The position numbers were made by a program, and so were the translations under genes. From NCBI GenBank assembly GCA_013288885.1, contig JABDBA010000004.1:58600-122599 (forward strand): 64,000 bases of DNA, read 5' to 3'. A model generated the notes under the pieces. That model saw only the letters and a list, made by a program, of their open reading frames with translations. It made no database searches and had not been told where the DNA came from. Below, piece by piece: positions 1 to 8,775 of the stretch (its first letter is position 1; each line of letters opens with the position of its first letter). This DNA comes from Gammaproteobacteria bacterium (GTDB lineage: Bacteria; Pseudomonadota; Gammaproteobacteria; JABDBA01).

Positions 1-702
1 GGTTGTTTAAATTCACGTAGTATTCATTTGCATTTTATTCGGACTTTATTTAGCTTAGGGATTAGTTACTTCTTATTTTTAGCCGTCGCGCATATTCCCT
101 TAGTCAACGGTTTATTGTTAGCAAATACAGCACCATTGATGGTGCCATTCCTCGCTTTTTTTATGATGTCGCAAAAAATGAACCACCGTTTGTGGTTGCC
201 AATTTTAATCGGGTTCGTCGGAATTATTTTAGTATTACACCCTGAGCCTAGCTCATTTAATCCAGCCGCTTTATTAGCATTAGCCGCTGGGTTTTGTATG
301 GCGATGTCGATGCTGTTAGTGCGCATGGCCTCTAAAGAGGATAGCAGTGCGACGATTAGTTTTTATTATTTTCTTTTTTCAACATTAATTTCCGGCATAA
401 TCGCTATTAAATACTGGATACCTATTTCAGGACCTTTATTAGCCATCTTAATACTAGAAGGCAGTTTATTTTTTATCGTACAATTTTCTCTTGCGACCGC
501 TTTGAAAAATTCACCGGCGGAATTAGTCAGTTCACTGTATTATTCTAATATTGTTTTTGGTGCCATCATCACAGCATTTGTTTGGCATGTGCATTTATCC
601 TGGTTAACCATTGTTGGTATTGTGCTCACCTGTTTGGGCGGTATTTTTTGTATCATGGTGCAAAGTAAAGCTAATCGAATTGTACAAGCTGCAAAAGGTT
701 AG
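1..702 (+). CDS. EamA/DMT-family drug/metabolite transporter, 5'-truncated
   Basis: Integral inner-membrane permease of the EamA (drug/metabolite transporter) superfamily; substrate unknown. The reading frame is open to base 1 (codons Gly-Cys-Leu-Asn-Ser-Arg before a possible TTG at 28), so the real start lies left of the window and this is the C-terminal part of a protein usually near 300 residues. What is visible is a chain of hydrophobic segments, including the typical stretch LLLANTAPLMVPFLAF after the first loops and a second EamA half ending in a short basic tail. It converges on poxB with only 14 bases between the stop codons, and no terminator hairpin is visible there. Confidence 0.85.
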   Translation, partial: GCLNSRSIHLHFIRTLFSLGISYFLFLAVAHIPLVNGLLLANTAPLMVPFLAFFMMSQKMNHRLWLPILIGFVGIILVLHPEPSSFNPAALLALAAGFCMAMSMLLVRMASKEDSSATISFYYFLFSTLISGIIAIKYWIPISGPLLAILILEGSLFFIVQFSLATALKNSPAELVSSLYYSNIVFGAIITAFVWHVHLSWLTIVGIVLTCLGGIFCIMVQSKANRIVQAAKG

Positions 703-716
703 CTACAGAAAGTTTT

Positions 717-2444
717 TTACCGCCACAAATTCGTTTTTGCGATTTCAAAGATTTCATTACCACGGCCATTGATAATTGCTTTTAGCATAAACAAACTAAA
801 TCCTTTGACTTGTTCTGCAGATATTGTAGGTGGCATCGCAAGTTCAACGCGATTAACACAGACGTCAATGACAGCAGGGCCTGGGTGTGCAAAAGCGGTT
901 TTTAATCCTTCATTAATCTCGGTCGATTTTTCAATACGCACACCTAATATCCCTACGGCTTTTGCCATTTCAGCAAAGTTAGGATTTTTTAATTCCGTGC
1001 CAAAATCTTCCATACCAGAAGACATCATTTCTAATTCAACAAAACCTAAAGTGCCATTATTGAAAACAACAATTTTTATCGGCAATTTTTGTTGCGCTAG
1101 TGTTAAAAGATCTCCCATTAACATCGCGAAGCCACCGTCGCCACACATGGCAATCACCTGACGTTTAGGAAATGCAGTTTGCGCACCAATGGCTTGTGAT
1201 AAAGCATTTGCCATCGAACCATGATTAAATGAACCTAATAATCGACGTTGGCCGTTCATTTTAAGATAGCGCGCCGCCCACACGGTGGGTGTTCCTACAT
1301 CACAGGAAAATATAGCGTCTGCACTGGCATTCGCATCAATATTTTTTGCTAAATATTGTGGATGAATGGGGTTGTTGCCTTTAGACGGCACCGCTAAATC
1401 ATCCAAATCGGCACGAACCTTTTTATAATGTGTCACGGCTTTTTCTAAATGTGCTTTATCGGTATTTTTATTTAACAACGGCAATAAGGCTTTGATAGTT
1501 GCTTTGACATCACCAACTACGCCTAGTTCAATAGGTGTGCGTTTGCCGAGTTGTTCACCACGAATATCCACTTGAATAATACGTGCGTTAGTGGGATAAA
1601 ACTGACGATAAGGAAAACTGGTGCCTAGCAATAATAAAACTTCACAAGCTTCCATCGCGTAATAACCGGAGGCAAAACCAATCAAGCCCGTCATGCCCAC
1701 ATCATAAGGGTTATCGTATTCTAAATATTCTTTGCCACGTACTGTATGCACCATCGGTGCTTGCAGCGTGTTGCACAAATCCATTAATTCTTGCTGTGAG
1801 TTATTACAACCGCTGCCACAAAATAGAGTCACTTTCTTAGATGAGTTAAGAATAGCAGCCATTTTATTTAGCTCAGTGGCATTAGGCACAACAATGGGTT
1901 GTGCCTCACCGAGCCACTGCTTTATTTCTTTGTTGACTGCATTTTGCAGCGCAACATCGCCGGAAATAACCAACACCGCAACTCCGCGTTTGGTGAGTGC
2001 TGTTTGAATAGCAATATTTAACAAACGTGGCAATTGATCAGGTGATGTTACCATTTCACAAAAATGACTACATTCTTTGAATAAAATATTGGGGTGTGTT
2101 TCTTGAAAGTAATCACCGCCAATTTCAGTAGTAGGAATATGCGCTGCAATCGCTAACACTGGTGCGCGGCTGCGATGGCTGTCGTATAAACCATTAATAA
2201 GATGCGTATTGCCAGGTCCGCAACTGCCAGCGCAAACGGCAAGTTCTCCAGTTAATTGGGCTTCAGCACCCGCAGCAAATGCGGCAGCTTCTTCATGTCG
2301 CACATGGATCCATTGAATATTTTTTTTCTTGCTGAGCGAATTAGTGATGCCGTTTAATGAATCGCCGACAATGCCATAAATTCGTTTTACACCGGCAAGT
2401 TCTAAGGTTTCGACTATTATGTCTGCTACGGTTTTATTTGCCAT
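717..2444 (-). CDS. poxB: Pyruvate:quinone oxidoreductase (pyruvate oxidase), thiamine-diphosphate dependent
   Basis: Peripheral membrane flavoenzyme that oxidatively decarboxylates pyruvate to acetate and CO2 and passes electrons to ubiquinone. The 575 residues match the E. coli PoxB length (572). I recognise the ThDP-glutamate region RHEEAAAFAAGAEA near residue 50, the PoxB-like stretch AVCAGSCGPGNTHLINGL, the FAD/central domain, and the ThDP/Mg motif GDGGFAMLMGD followed by an Asn-Asn-Gly about 28 residues later. The C-terminal tail after residue 550 would correspond to the lipid-binding autoinhibitory segment of E. coli PoxB. It lies 43 bases downstream of the RND permease on the same strand and may be cotranscribed with it. 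Other acetolactate-synthase-like enzymes are less likely because of the close N-terminal match. Confidence 0.93.
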   Translation of the reverse strand: MANKTVADIIVETLELAGVKRIYGIVGDSLNGITNSLSKKKNIQWIHVRHEEAAAFAAGAEAQLTGELAVCAGSCGPGNTHLINGLYDSHRSRAPVLAIAAHIPTTEIGGDYFQETHPNILFKECSHFCEMVTSPDQLPRLLNIAIQTALTKRGVAVLVISGDVALQNAVNKEIKQWLGEAQPIVVPNATELNKMAAILNSSKKVTLFCGSGCNNSQQELMDLCNTLQAPMVHTVRGKEYLEYDNPYDVGMTGLIGFASGYYAMEACEVLLLLGTSFPYRQFYPTNARIIQVDIRGEQLGKRTPIELGVVGDVKATIKALLPLLNKNTDKAHLEKAVTHYKKVRADLDDLAVPSKGNNPIHPQYLAKNIDANASADAIFSCDVGTPTVWAARYLKMNGQRRLLGSFNHGSMANALSQAIGAQTAFPKRQVIAMCGDGGFAMLMGDLLTLAQQKLPIKIVVFNNGTLGFVELEMMSSGMEDFGTELKNPNFAEMAKAVGILGVRIEKSTEINEGLKTAFAHPGPAVIDVCVNRVELAMPPTISAEQVKGFSLFMLKAIINGRGNEIFEIAKTNLWR

Positions 2445-2487
2445 ACTAATTCCTTGTAAGTGATAGTAGATTTTGTTTTTGTCGAGT

Positions 2488-5400
2488 TTATTCCTTCGCA
2501 GGGGATATATTATCTTGTGCTTCCGGTGAGTTCAAGTGCGCGCCACACCATGCTCTAAAAGATCGCGAGAGTCTATCAAAAGCGAGATAAATAACCGGCG
2601 TAGTGTAAAGCGTCAGTAACTGACTGACTGCCAAACCAGCAATTATCACGATTCCTAACGGCTGCCGCAATTCGGCACCCATGCCTGTGCCGAAAGCTAA
2701 CGGAAATGCACCGAGGAACGATGCCATTGTGGTCATTAAAATAGGGCGAAAACGCAATATTGCCGCTTCATAAATTGCATCGCGCGGCGCTTTGTTATAA
2801 ATCCGTTCTTGTTCGAGTGCGAAATCGATCATCATGATCGCGTTCTTCATAACGATACCAATCAATAAAATAATACCGATCAAGGCAATTACACTCAGCT
2901 GACTGTTACCGATCATTAATGCGAGTACAGCACCCAAACAAGCAGAAGGCAGTGTCGATAAAATAGTAATGGGATGAATATAACTTTCATACAAAACACC
3001 GAGCACAATATAAACGACTAATATGGCTGCCAATACTAACCAACCTTCATTATTCAAAGAGTTTTGAAAACTACTCGTCGCTCCCTGAAAACTGACTTGC
3101 ACATCGGCAGGTATATTAAGATTTTTTTGTGCTTTTTCGATGGCGCTCATCGCAGTGCCGAGTGCGACATTAGGTGCTAAGTTAAACGAAATGGTGGCTA
3201 CCGGAAATTGATCTTGCCGGGTAATTAATAAAGGGCCAACACCAGGAGTTATCGTTGTGAAAGCACTTAATGGCACTGCACCACCAGTGCTTGAGTTGAT
3301 GTAAATATTATTAAGCGCGTTGGGGTCTTGTTGCAATTTAGGAAATGCTTCGAGCACCACATGATATTGATTGCTCTGCGTAAACATGGTCGACACTTGA
3401 CGCTGACCAAAAGCATCGTATAAAGTGTCATCGATCATTTGTGGCGTAATGCCTAATCTTGAAGCGGTATCGCGATCAATATTGATGATGGTTTCTAAGC
3501 CTAGATCTTGTTGATCGCTGGCCACATCACTTAATTGTGGTAACTTATTTAATTTTTTTACTAAAATATCTGTCCACTTAGCAACTTCGGCGGCATCAAT
3601 AGAAGCGACACTAAATTGATATTGCGTGCGGCTGACCCGATCATCAATCGTTAAATCTTGCACTGCTTGCATATACAGCGTAATGCCTGGAATACGTGCT
3701 AATTTAGGTTGTAAACGGAGGATGATTTCGCTGGCATTAGCATCGCGTTGATTGATCGGTTTAAGGGTAATCAACATGCGGCCGCTATTTAATGTGGTAT
3801 TAGTGCCATCAATACCGATAAATGATGACAAACTTTCAACAGCAGGATCTTTCAAAATGGCTTGTGCAACAGCTTGTTGACGTTCTGCCATCGCGGCAAA
3901 AGAAATCGTTTGCGGTGCTTCTGAAATCCCTTGAATAACACCGGTGTCTTGTATGGGGAAAAAACCTTTAGGAATAATATAAAAAAGTATGGCGGTAAGC
4001 AACAACGTGGCAACAGCCACCAACAATGTTAAGCGTTGACGTTCTAACACCCATTGTAATGAAATACGATAATTTTCAATTATGCGATCTAAAATGTTAG
4101 CGCTGAATTTTTCAAATTTACTCGCTTCATCAGGCGTGTGATGTCGCAACATGCGCGAACAAAGCATTGGCGTGAGGGTGAGTGAAACAAAACCTGAAAT
4201 TAAAATAGTCATCGATACGGTAATTGCAAATTCGCGAAACAAACGCCCGATGACATCGGTCATAAATAATAAGGGAATTAATACGGCAATCAGTGAAACC
4301 GTTAATGATAAAATTGTGAAGCCAATTTGTTTTGCACCTTTTAAAGCTGCTTCAATGGGTTTATCACCTTGTTCAATATAACGTGAAATATTTTCAATCA
4401 TCACAATGGCATCATCGACCACAAAACCTGTCGCAATGGTTAATGCCATCAAGGTGAGATTGTTAATGCTAAAGCCAAACGCATACATCGCCGCGAAAGT
4501 ACCAATTAAGGATAACGGCACGGAAATACTAGGAATAATAGTCGCAGGGATATTACGCAAAAATAAAAATACCACCATAACCACCAGTGCTATTGATAAT
4601 AACAAATCGAATTCTACATCTTTTACTGAAGAACGAATGGTTATGGTGCGATCAGAAAGCACAGAAACTTGAACAGAGGCGGGCAATGTCAGGCGTAATT
4701 GCGGCAATAATTGTTTGATGCGATCAACGACTTCAATAACATTCGCGCCGGGTTGACGTTGAATGTTCATAATTATCCCGGGTGAAGTATTCGTCCACGC
4801 GGCTTGCTTAACGTTTTCTGCGTCATCAATGACTTGCGCGATATCTGATAAACGAACTGGCGCACCATTTTTATAGGCGATGATCAATGGTTTATAATCG
4901 GCGCTCGATAATAATTGATCATTAGCATTGATTGTATATGACAAACGCGGGCCATCGAAACTGCCTTTAGCAGCATTGACATTGGCCGTGCCAATAGCAC
5001 TGCGTACAGTTTCAAGCGTTAAACCATAAGCAGCCAACGCATTAGGATTAACTTGTACCCGCACACTCGGGCGTTGACCGCCACTGATGCTGACCAATCC
5101 TACACCCGTTAATTGTGAAATTTTTTGCGCTAAACGGGTGTCGGCATAATCTTCGACTTGCGGCAACGGCAAAGTTTTTGAAGTTAAGCCAAGCGTCAAA
5201 ATGGGCGTGTCGGCAGGGTTGACCTTGCTATAAACCGGTGGGTTAGGTAACCCGGTTGGTAAAAAACCGCTGGCAGCGTTAATGGCGGCTTGTACTTCTT
5301 GCTCGGCGATATCTAATGTGAGATCAAGGCTGAATTGCAAAGTGATGCCAGAAGCACCGCTAGAACTGGTCGAGGTCATCTGATTAAGACCGGGCATCTC

Positions 5401-5616
5401 ACCAAATTGGCGTTCCAGCGGTGCGGTAATAGAAGTGGCCGTTACCTCCGGGCTTGCCCCCGGTAAGAATGTAGTGACTTGAATGGTCGGGTAATCGACT
5501 TCCGGCAACGACGATACCGGCAATAACTGATAAGCCAGTAAACCGACTAATAGAATAGCGGCCATTACCAGTGAGGTGGCAATCGGGCGTTCTATAAAAG
5601 GGCTAGAGATGCTCAT
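2488..5616 (-). CDS. RND multidrug efflux permease, MdtB/MdtC (MuxB) type
   Basis: Inner-membrane proton-driven RND pump subunit of the HAE1 class, expected to work as a trimer with the adaptor encoded at 6490-7734 and an outer-membrane channel not in this window. The 1042 residues have the two-fold RND layout: TM1 followed by a large periplasmic loop ([20 protein letters not shown]), TM2-6 with the conserved TM4 [14 protein letters not shown] segment, a central cytoplasmic helix, then the second half with [14 protein letters not shown]. The sequence resembles MdtB/MdtC more than AcrB/MexB. Only one permease gene is present, whereas MdtBC is a heteromer. Unusually, the opposite-strand gene bdhA sits between it and its adaptor gene. 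Confidence 0.93.
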   Translation of the reverse strand: MSISSPFIERPIATSLVMAAILLVGLLAYQLLPVSSLPEVDYPTIQVTTFLPGASPEVTATSITAPLERQFGEMPGLNQMTSTSSSGASGITLQFSLDLTLDIAEQEVQAAINAASGFLPTGLPNPPVYSKVNPADTPILTLGLTSKTLPLPQVEDYADTRLAQKISQLTGVGLVSISGGQRPSVRVQVNPNALAAYGLTLETVRSAIGTANVNAAKGSFDGPRLSYTINANDQLLSSADYKPLIIAYKNGAPVRLSDIAQVIDDAENVKQAAWTNTSPGIIMNIQRQPGANVIEVVDRIKQLLPQLRLTLPASVQVSVLSDRTITIRSSVKDVEFDLLLSIALVVMVVFLFLRNIPATIIPSISVPLSLIGTFAAMYAFGFSINNLTLMALTIATGFVVDDAIVMIENISRYIEQGDKPIEAALKGAKQIGFTILSLTVSLIAVLIPLLFMTDVIGRLFREFAITVSMTILISGFVSLTLTPMLCSRMLRHHTPDEASKFEKFSANILDRIIENYRISLQWVLERQRLTLLVAVATLLLTAILFYIIPKGFFPIQDTGVIQGISEAPQTISFAAMAERQQAVAQAILKDPAVESLSSFIGIDGTNTTLNSGRMLITLKPINQRDANASEIILRLQPKLARIPGITLYMQAVQDLTIDDRVSRTQYQFSVASIDAAEVAKWTDILVKKLNKLPQLSDVASDQQDLGLETIINIDRDTASRLGITPQMIDDTLYDAFGQRQVSTMFTQSNQYHVVLEAFPKLQQDPNALNNIYINSSTGGAVPLSAFTTITPGVGPLLITRQDQFPVATISFNLAPNVALGTAMSAIEKAQKNLNIPADVQVSFQGATSSFQNSLNNEGWLVLAAILVVYIVLGVLYESYIHPITILSTLPSACLGAVLALMIGNSQLSVIALIGIILLIGIVMKNAIMMIDFALEQERIYNKAPRDAIYEAAILRFRPILMTTMASFLGAFPLAFGTGMGAELRQPLGIVIIAGLAVSQLLTLYTTPVIYLAFDRLSRSFRAWCGAHLNSPEAQDNISPAKE

Positions 5617-5697
5617 TTACTTAGGTTACTTGGTTGAAAGGAGGTTATTTTAGCGTATAGTTTCTCGTATCACAAAGTATATATAGAGGATCATGCC

Positions 5698-6480
5698 ATG
5701 CGATTAAAAAATAAAGTTGCTGTTATCACCGGTGCGGCGAGTGGCATCGGTAAAGATATAGCAGAAAGTTTTGCTAAGGAAGGGGCAAAAGTAATTATTG
5801 CTGATCTTAACCTGCAGCAAGCAGCAGCGGTTGCACAATTGATTATTACCCAAGGTGGTCAAGCATTAGGTGTGGGTATGGATGTAACAAATGAACAACA
5901 AGTCGAGGAGGGCGTGCAAAAAGCAATTGCTGCTTTTGGCGGCGTCGATATTTTAATCAGCAATGCTGGCATACAAACGATTGCGCCTATCGTTGATCTC
6001 ACCTACGCTGAGTGGAAAAAATTAATGGCGGTCCATCTCGATGGTGCATTTTTAACAACACGTGCGTGTTTAAAAAACATGTATCAACGTGGCCAAGGTG
6101 GCAGTATTATTTATATTGGGTCTATTCATTCCAAAGAAGCTTCACAGTTAAAAGCACCGTATGTAACGGCTAAACATGGGTTAATTGGTTTGTGCAAAAC
6201 AGTGGCAAAAGAGGGCGCTAAATACGGGGTACGTGCCAATGTTATTTGCCCTGGTTTTGTGCGCACACCACTAGTTGATAAACAAATTCCTGAACAAGCA
6301 AAAACATTAGGTATTAGCGAAAAAGAAGTGATACAAAATGTTATGCTAAAAGAAACAGTCGATGGTGAATTTACCACCACGGCGGATGTGACTGAAGCCG
6401 CCTTATTTTTTGCAGCGTTTAATTCAAACGCACTCACTGGCCAATCGTTAGTGGTGAGCCATGGGGTGGCAATGCAGTAA
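5698..6480 (+). CDS. bdhA: D-beta-hydroxybutyrate dehydrogenase (short-chain dehydrogenase)
   Basis: Classical SDR, 260 residues, predicted to interconvert 3-hydroxybutyrate and acetoacetate with NAD(H) in the cytoplasm, linking poly-hydroxybutyrate or ketone-body use to central metabolism. Cofactor motif TGAASGIG is at residues 11-18, NAG at about 90, the catalytic Ser in GSIHS near 142 and the YVTAK Tyr/Lys pair near 155-159; the tail GQSLVVSHGVAMQ is typical of the HBDH family. RBS AGAGGAT lies a few bases before ATG. It is divergent from the RND permease and its stop is 10 bases from the convergent adaptor stop, so it interrupts the efflux gene pair. Other SDRs are possible, but the length and GIQTIAPIVDL region fit HBDH well. 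Confidence 0.88.
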   Translation: MRLKNKVAVITGAASGIGKDIAESFAKEGAKVIIADLNLQQAAAVAQLIITQGGQALGVGMDVTNEQQVEEGVQKAIAAFGGVDILISNAGIQTIAPIVDLTYAEWKKLMAVHLDGAFLTTRACLKNMYQRGQGGSIIYIGSIHSKEASQLKAPYVTAKHGLIGLCKTVAKEGAKYGVRANVICPGFVRTPLVDKQIPEQAKTLGISEKEVIQNVMLKETVDGEFTTTADVTEAALFFAAFNSNALTGQSLVVSHGVAMQ

Positions 6481-6489
6481 AATTTGGGT

Positions 6490-7734
6490 TTATTTATTAT
6501 GTTTTCCGCCCGCATGTTTTTTCGCCGTTGCTGCAGCGGGCTGCGTAGGATCAGCAACAGTCACACTCGCGCCGTCGGTTAATTTATCTGCACCTTCTAC
6601 CACCACAGATTGCTCTGGCGCGATGCCAGTCACTACTGTCATATCATTGTCAGCTGTCACGCCGGTTTTAACTTGTTTAATGCTGACGGTGTTATCTTTA
6701 TTGTAAAGAAAGACATAAGGGCTTTGTGTGCTCGGTTGAATAGCAGCCGTTGGCACAACCGTTGCATTAACGAGAGTATCTATTAATAAATTGATATTCA
6801 CAAACTGATTGGGGAATAAAAGATTTTTTTTGTTGGGAAATTGTGCTCTTAATTTAACAGTACCTGTCGTGGGATCAATTTGATTATCAATAGTAATTAA
6901 TGTGCCCGTTGCCAATAATCTATTTTGTTGGCGATCATAGGCCTCAACCGTTAAAGGTTTACCGGCGTTAATTTGGTCCACTACTTCGGGAACATTATCC
7001 TCAGGAATAGTAAATATCACTGTGATAGGATCTAAAGTATTAATCACCGCAATACCCGTAGTATCTGAGGTTTGCACATAATTGCCAGGATCCACCAACC
7101 GTAAACCGACACGACCGTCAATAGGTGAAGTGATGCGTGTATAAGTGAGATTGAGCTGGGTATTTTGCACTAAACCCTGATCGATTTTGACCGTACCTTC
7201 ATCTTGCGCTACTTGCGCAGCTTGCGTATCCATGGTTTGCTTGGCAACCGAATCTTGTTTCCATAATAATTGGTAGCGTTTGAGGTTGAGTTGATCGTTT
7301 AGCAATAAAGCTTGATCGCGCGCTAATTGACCTTGATATTGAATTAGCTGTGCTTGATAAGGCCGTGGGTCAATTTGTGCGAGTAACTCACCCGTTCTTA
7401 CATCTTGCCCTTCATGATACAGCACTTGCATTAATTGACCATTGATTTGCGTTTTGACGGTCACGCTGCTGGTCGGTGTTACCGTACCCAGTGCTTGTAA
7501 ATAAACCGGCACATTGCTACTTTTTGCCACAGCTAATACCACCGGTAACCCTTGATGCGAACCATTATGTTTGGTAAGAAAATCTTCTACCAGGCCTTCA
7601 ATTAATGTCGCTAAAATAATTACCACCAATGCACTGATGCCCCAAATCCAACGGCGACGCGTGAGTTGGGCTTGCTCAATGTCTGCACGAGACACAGCAT
7701 TGCTGCTTGGGTTGGGTGAATTGGGTGTAGTCAC
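6490..7734 (-). CDS. RND efflux periplasmic adaptor (membrane fusion protein), MdtA-like
   Basis: HlyD/AcrA-family adaptor that links the inner-membrane RND pump to the outer-membrane channel. The 414 residues show a single N-terminal membrane anchor at about residues 30-50 (no lipobox Cys), a lipoyl/barrel-sandwich half-motif (VTVKTQINGQLMQVLYHEGQDVRTGELLAQIDP, positions near 85-117), an alpha-helical hairpin, then DGRVGLRLVDPGNYV and the beta-barrel. A lysine/histidine-rich tail closes the protein. It is the upstream partner of the permease at 2488-5616 but separated from it by bdhA on the other strand, so the two may not share an mRNA. Confidence 0.9.
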   Translation of the reverse strand: MTTPNSPNPSSNAVSRADIEQAQLTRRRWIWGISALVVIILATLIEGLVEDFLTKHNGSHQGLPVVLAVAKSSNVPVYLQALGTVTPTSSVTVKTQINGQLMQVLYHEGQDVRTGELLAQIDPRPYQAQLIQYQGQLARDQALLLNDQLNLKRYQLLWKQDSVAKQTMDTQAAQVAQDEGTVKIDQGLVQNTQLNLTYTRITSPIDGRVGLRLVDPGNYVQTSDTTGIAVINTLDPITVIFTIPEDNVPEVVDQINAGKPLTVEAYDRQQNRLLATGTLITIDNQIDPTTGTVKLRAQFPNKKNLLFPNQFVNINLLIDTLVNATVVPTAAIQPSTQSPYVFLYNKDNTVSIKQVKTGVTADNDMTVVTGIAPEQSVVVEGADKLTDGASVTVADPTQPAAATAKKHAGGKHNK

Positions 7735-7805
7735 TGTCGCTCCGGCTTAGGGTGAGGGGGGTATTTTAGCCTACACTCACTCATAACAAAAGCGATTTTA
7801 AAAAC

Positions 7806-7834
7806 TTGCTTTTTATAAAAGTTTAGGTTAGAGT
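7806..7834 (+). promoter_or_regulatory. Putative sigma70 promoter of the SAM-II leader
   Basis: A -35-like TTGCTT (7806-7811), a 17-base spacer and a -10-like TAGAGT (7829-7834) would place the transcription start near 7841, a few bases before the riboswitch aptamer. The match to consensus is moderate, and the fit with the aptamer start is the main support. Confidence 0.45.
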
Positions 7835-7848
7835 AGGGTTGTAATTTA

Positions 7849-7903
7849 AAGCGCCGATTTGAGCTACAGCTTGCGGGCGCTAAATAAATCCGGCTAAAGC
7901 GTT
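7849..7903 (+). ncRNA. SAM-II-type S-adenosylmethionine riboswitch aptamer
   Basis: The stretch matches the SAM-II (alpha-proteobacterial metA/metX leader) consensus by eye. P1 is GCGCC (7851-7855) with GGCGC (7876-7880). The loop begins with the conserved GATTTGAGC and ends in GCTTGC. The 3' side has the A-rich TAAATAAAT and then the hallmark GCTAAAG (7894-7900). In known SAM-II RNAs the loop pairs with the segment at GCUAAA to form an H-type pseudoknot around SAM. Here the pseudoknot pairing is less clear by hand: AGCT with GGCT is one possibility. No metA, metX or metK follows. The next ORF is the 36-codon frame at 7954. Confidence 0.8.
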
Positions 7904-7946
7904 TTAGGAAGATCCCGCTTTAGCCTCTATGGTTATTATTAGAGGC
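7892..7946 (+). promoter_or_regulatory. Expression platform: two mutually exclusive hairpins next to the SAM-II aptamer
   Basis: Hairpin A is GGCTAAAGCG (7892-7901) pairing perfectly with CGCTTTAGCC (7916-7925), 10 bp. Hairpin B is GCCTCTA (7923-7929) pairing perfectly with TAGAGGC (7940-7946), 7 bp. They share bases 7923-7925, and hairpin A also consumes the aptamer's GGCTAAA. Hairpin B buries AGAGG (7941-7945), the ribosome-binding site for the ATG at 7954. Inferred logic: SAM bound, aptamer formed, hairpin A blocked, hairpin B hides the RBS (OFF). SAM absent, hairpin A forms, hairpin B is weakened, translation ON. Confidence 0.7.
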
Positions 7947-7953
7947 GATCCGA

Positions 7954-8064
7954 ATGAAATTTACATTAATTCAACATGAGTTTTCTAGCTCATCTTCTAT
8001 TGCTACAGAAAATATTATTACCTGCGCATTTTTTATTTTCATGCCATTTATGATGGGTTGTTAG
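7954..8064 (+). CDS. 36-aa hydrophobic-tailed peptide under the SAM-II riboswitch
   Basis: A small ORF with ATG at 7954, RBS AGAGG eight bases upstream and TAG at 8062-8064. The product has a polar N-half with a run of five serines (residues 11-15) and a hydrophobic C-half from about residue 21 that ends Met-Pro-Phe-Met-Met-Gly-Cys. Four of 36 residues are Met and two are Cys. The tail could be a short membrane helix. The RBS is sequestered by the riboswitch platform and a hairpin (8054-8072) overlaps the stop codon, so leader, ORF and hairpin form a self-contained unit. It may be a leader peptide or a functional microprotein; I recognise no family. Confidence 0.55.
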   Translation: MKFTLIQHEFSSSSSIATENIITCAFFIFMPFMMGC

Positions 8065-8072
8065 CCAACCCA
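8054..8072 (+). terminator. Hairpin at the end of the 36-aa ORF
   Basis: TGGGTTG (8054-8060), 5-base loop, CAACCCA (8066-8072): a perfect 7-bp stem spanning the TAG stop. The following bases (CATTATCTATTTATA) are U-rich only in patches, so it is a weak terminator or an mRNA-stabilising hairpin. Confidence 0.4.
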
Positions 8073-8185
8073 CATTATCTATTTATACAATTGTTTTATT
8101 TTAACTGAGGTCCTAAATAACTGATGATACATCCGTTAAATGGTTCCTCCTATTCCATAAATTTTATTTAATTCGGAGGTGTCTT

Positions 8186-8689
8186 ATGTATACTGAAAAA
8201 AAGCAAGCCATATACTCATTAGAGAAAGATAGCAATTTTTCGCCTATTATAGCGATCCCACTAATAGTGCATGTGATTTTTTACTCGCACACAGATCACT
8301 CTTATGGTTTTATTGCTAAACGAAAAGAAAATACCGTTGAAGTTACCTGCTATGAAAATTGTAAGAAAAATCTTAAAGAGTATGGACTTGATAAGGGCAC
8401 TATTACGTTAAATGGTATTTCCCATGAAATAACCGTGAACTATGTTAATGAGCAAAAATTCACTGCGGAGTACATTAAGTACGCTAAAACCTTGTCATTC
8501 TTTTCTCCCAAAGCAGAAATAACGAAGGGCAAGCTATTTTTTTACAAACCCGAACAGGAAAAAGGTGTAGAATTGCTCGACCATAGAAATCCCGAAGATA
8601 ATGAAAAGAAAGAAAATGGCTCAGAAAATACCTCATTATCTAAAGCTGCAGGCAATCAACACACACAGCATGGATTAACACGTACTTAA
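8186..8689 (+). CDS. Unknown 167-aa protein
   Basis: Not recognised. Strong RBS GGAGGTG ends six bases before ATG. The first 110 residues look like a compact mixed fold with one moderately hydrophobic stretch (FSPIIAIPLIVHVIFY, residues about 18-33), too polar around it to be a sure membrane helix. Then comes a beta-rich part (KGTITLNGISHEITVNYVN). The last 35 residues are highly charged and then Gln/His/Ser-rich, probably disordered. It lies 121 bases after the SAM-II-controlled ORF and could be a second gene of that transcript, but it has its own strong RBS and the intervening hairpin argues against tight coupling. It is followed by an 11-bp hairpin at 8712-8755. Confidence 0.6.
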   Translation: MYTEKKQAIYSLEKDSNFSPIIAIPLIVHVIFYSHTDHSYGFIAKRKENTVEVTCYENCKKNLKEYGLDKGTITLNGISHEITVNYVNEQKFTAEYIKYAKTLSFFSPKAEITKGKLFFYKPEQEKGVELLDHRNPEDNEKKENGSENTSLSKAAGNQHTQHGLTRT

Positions 8690-8711
8690 TTTAAGGATGA
8701 ATTACCTCAAG

Positions 8712-8755
8712 GATTAGGAGCAACCAAGCAATCCCTTGCCTTGCTGCTCCTAATC
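8712..8755 (+). terminator. Long perfect hairpin after the unknown gene
   Basis: GATTAGGAGCA (8712-8722) pairs perfectly with TGCTCCTAATC (8745-8755), and the loop contains a second small stem (GCAA/TTGC). It lies between the 8186-8689 gene and the methyltransferase at 8776. No uridine tract follows, so it may separate transcripts, stop transcription from the other strand, or act as an RNA-processing site. Confidence 0.5.
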
Positions 8756-8775
8756 ACTTAACATAATATCTATCT

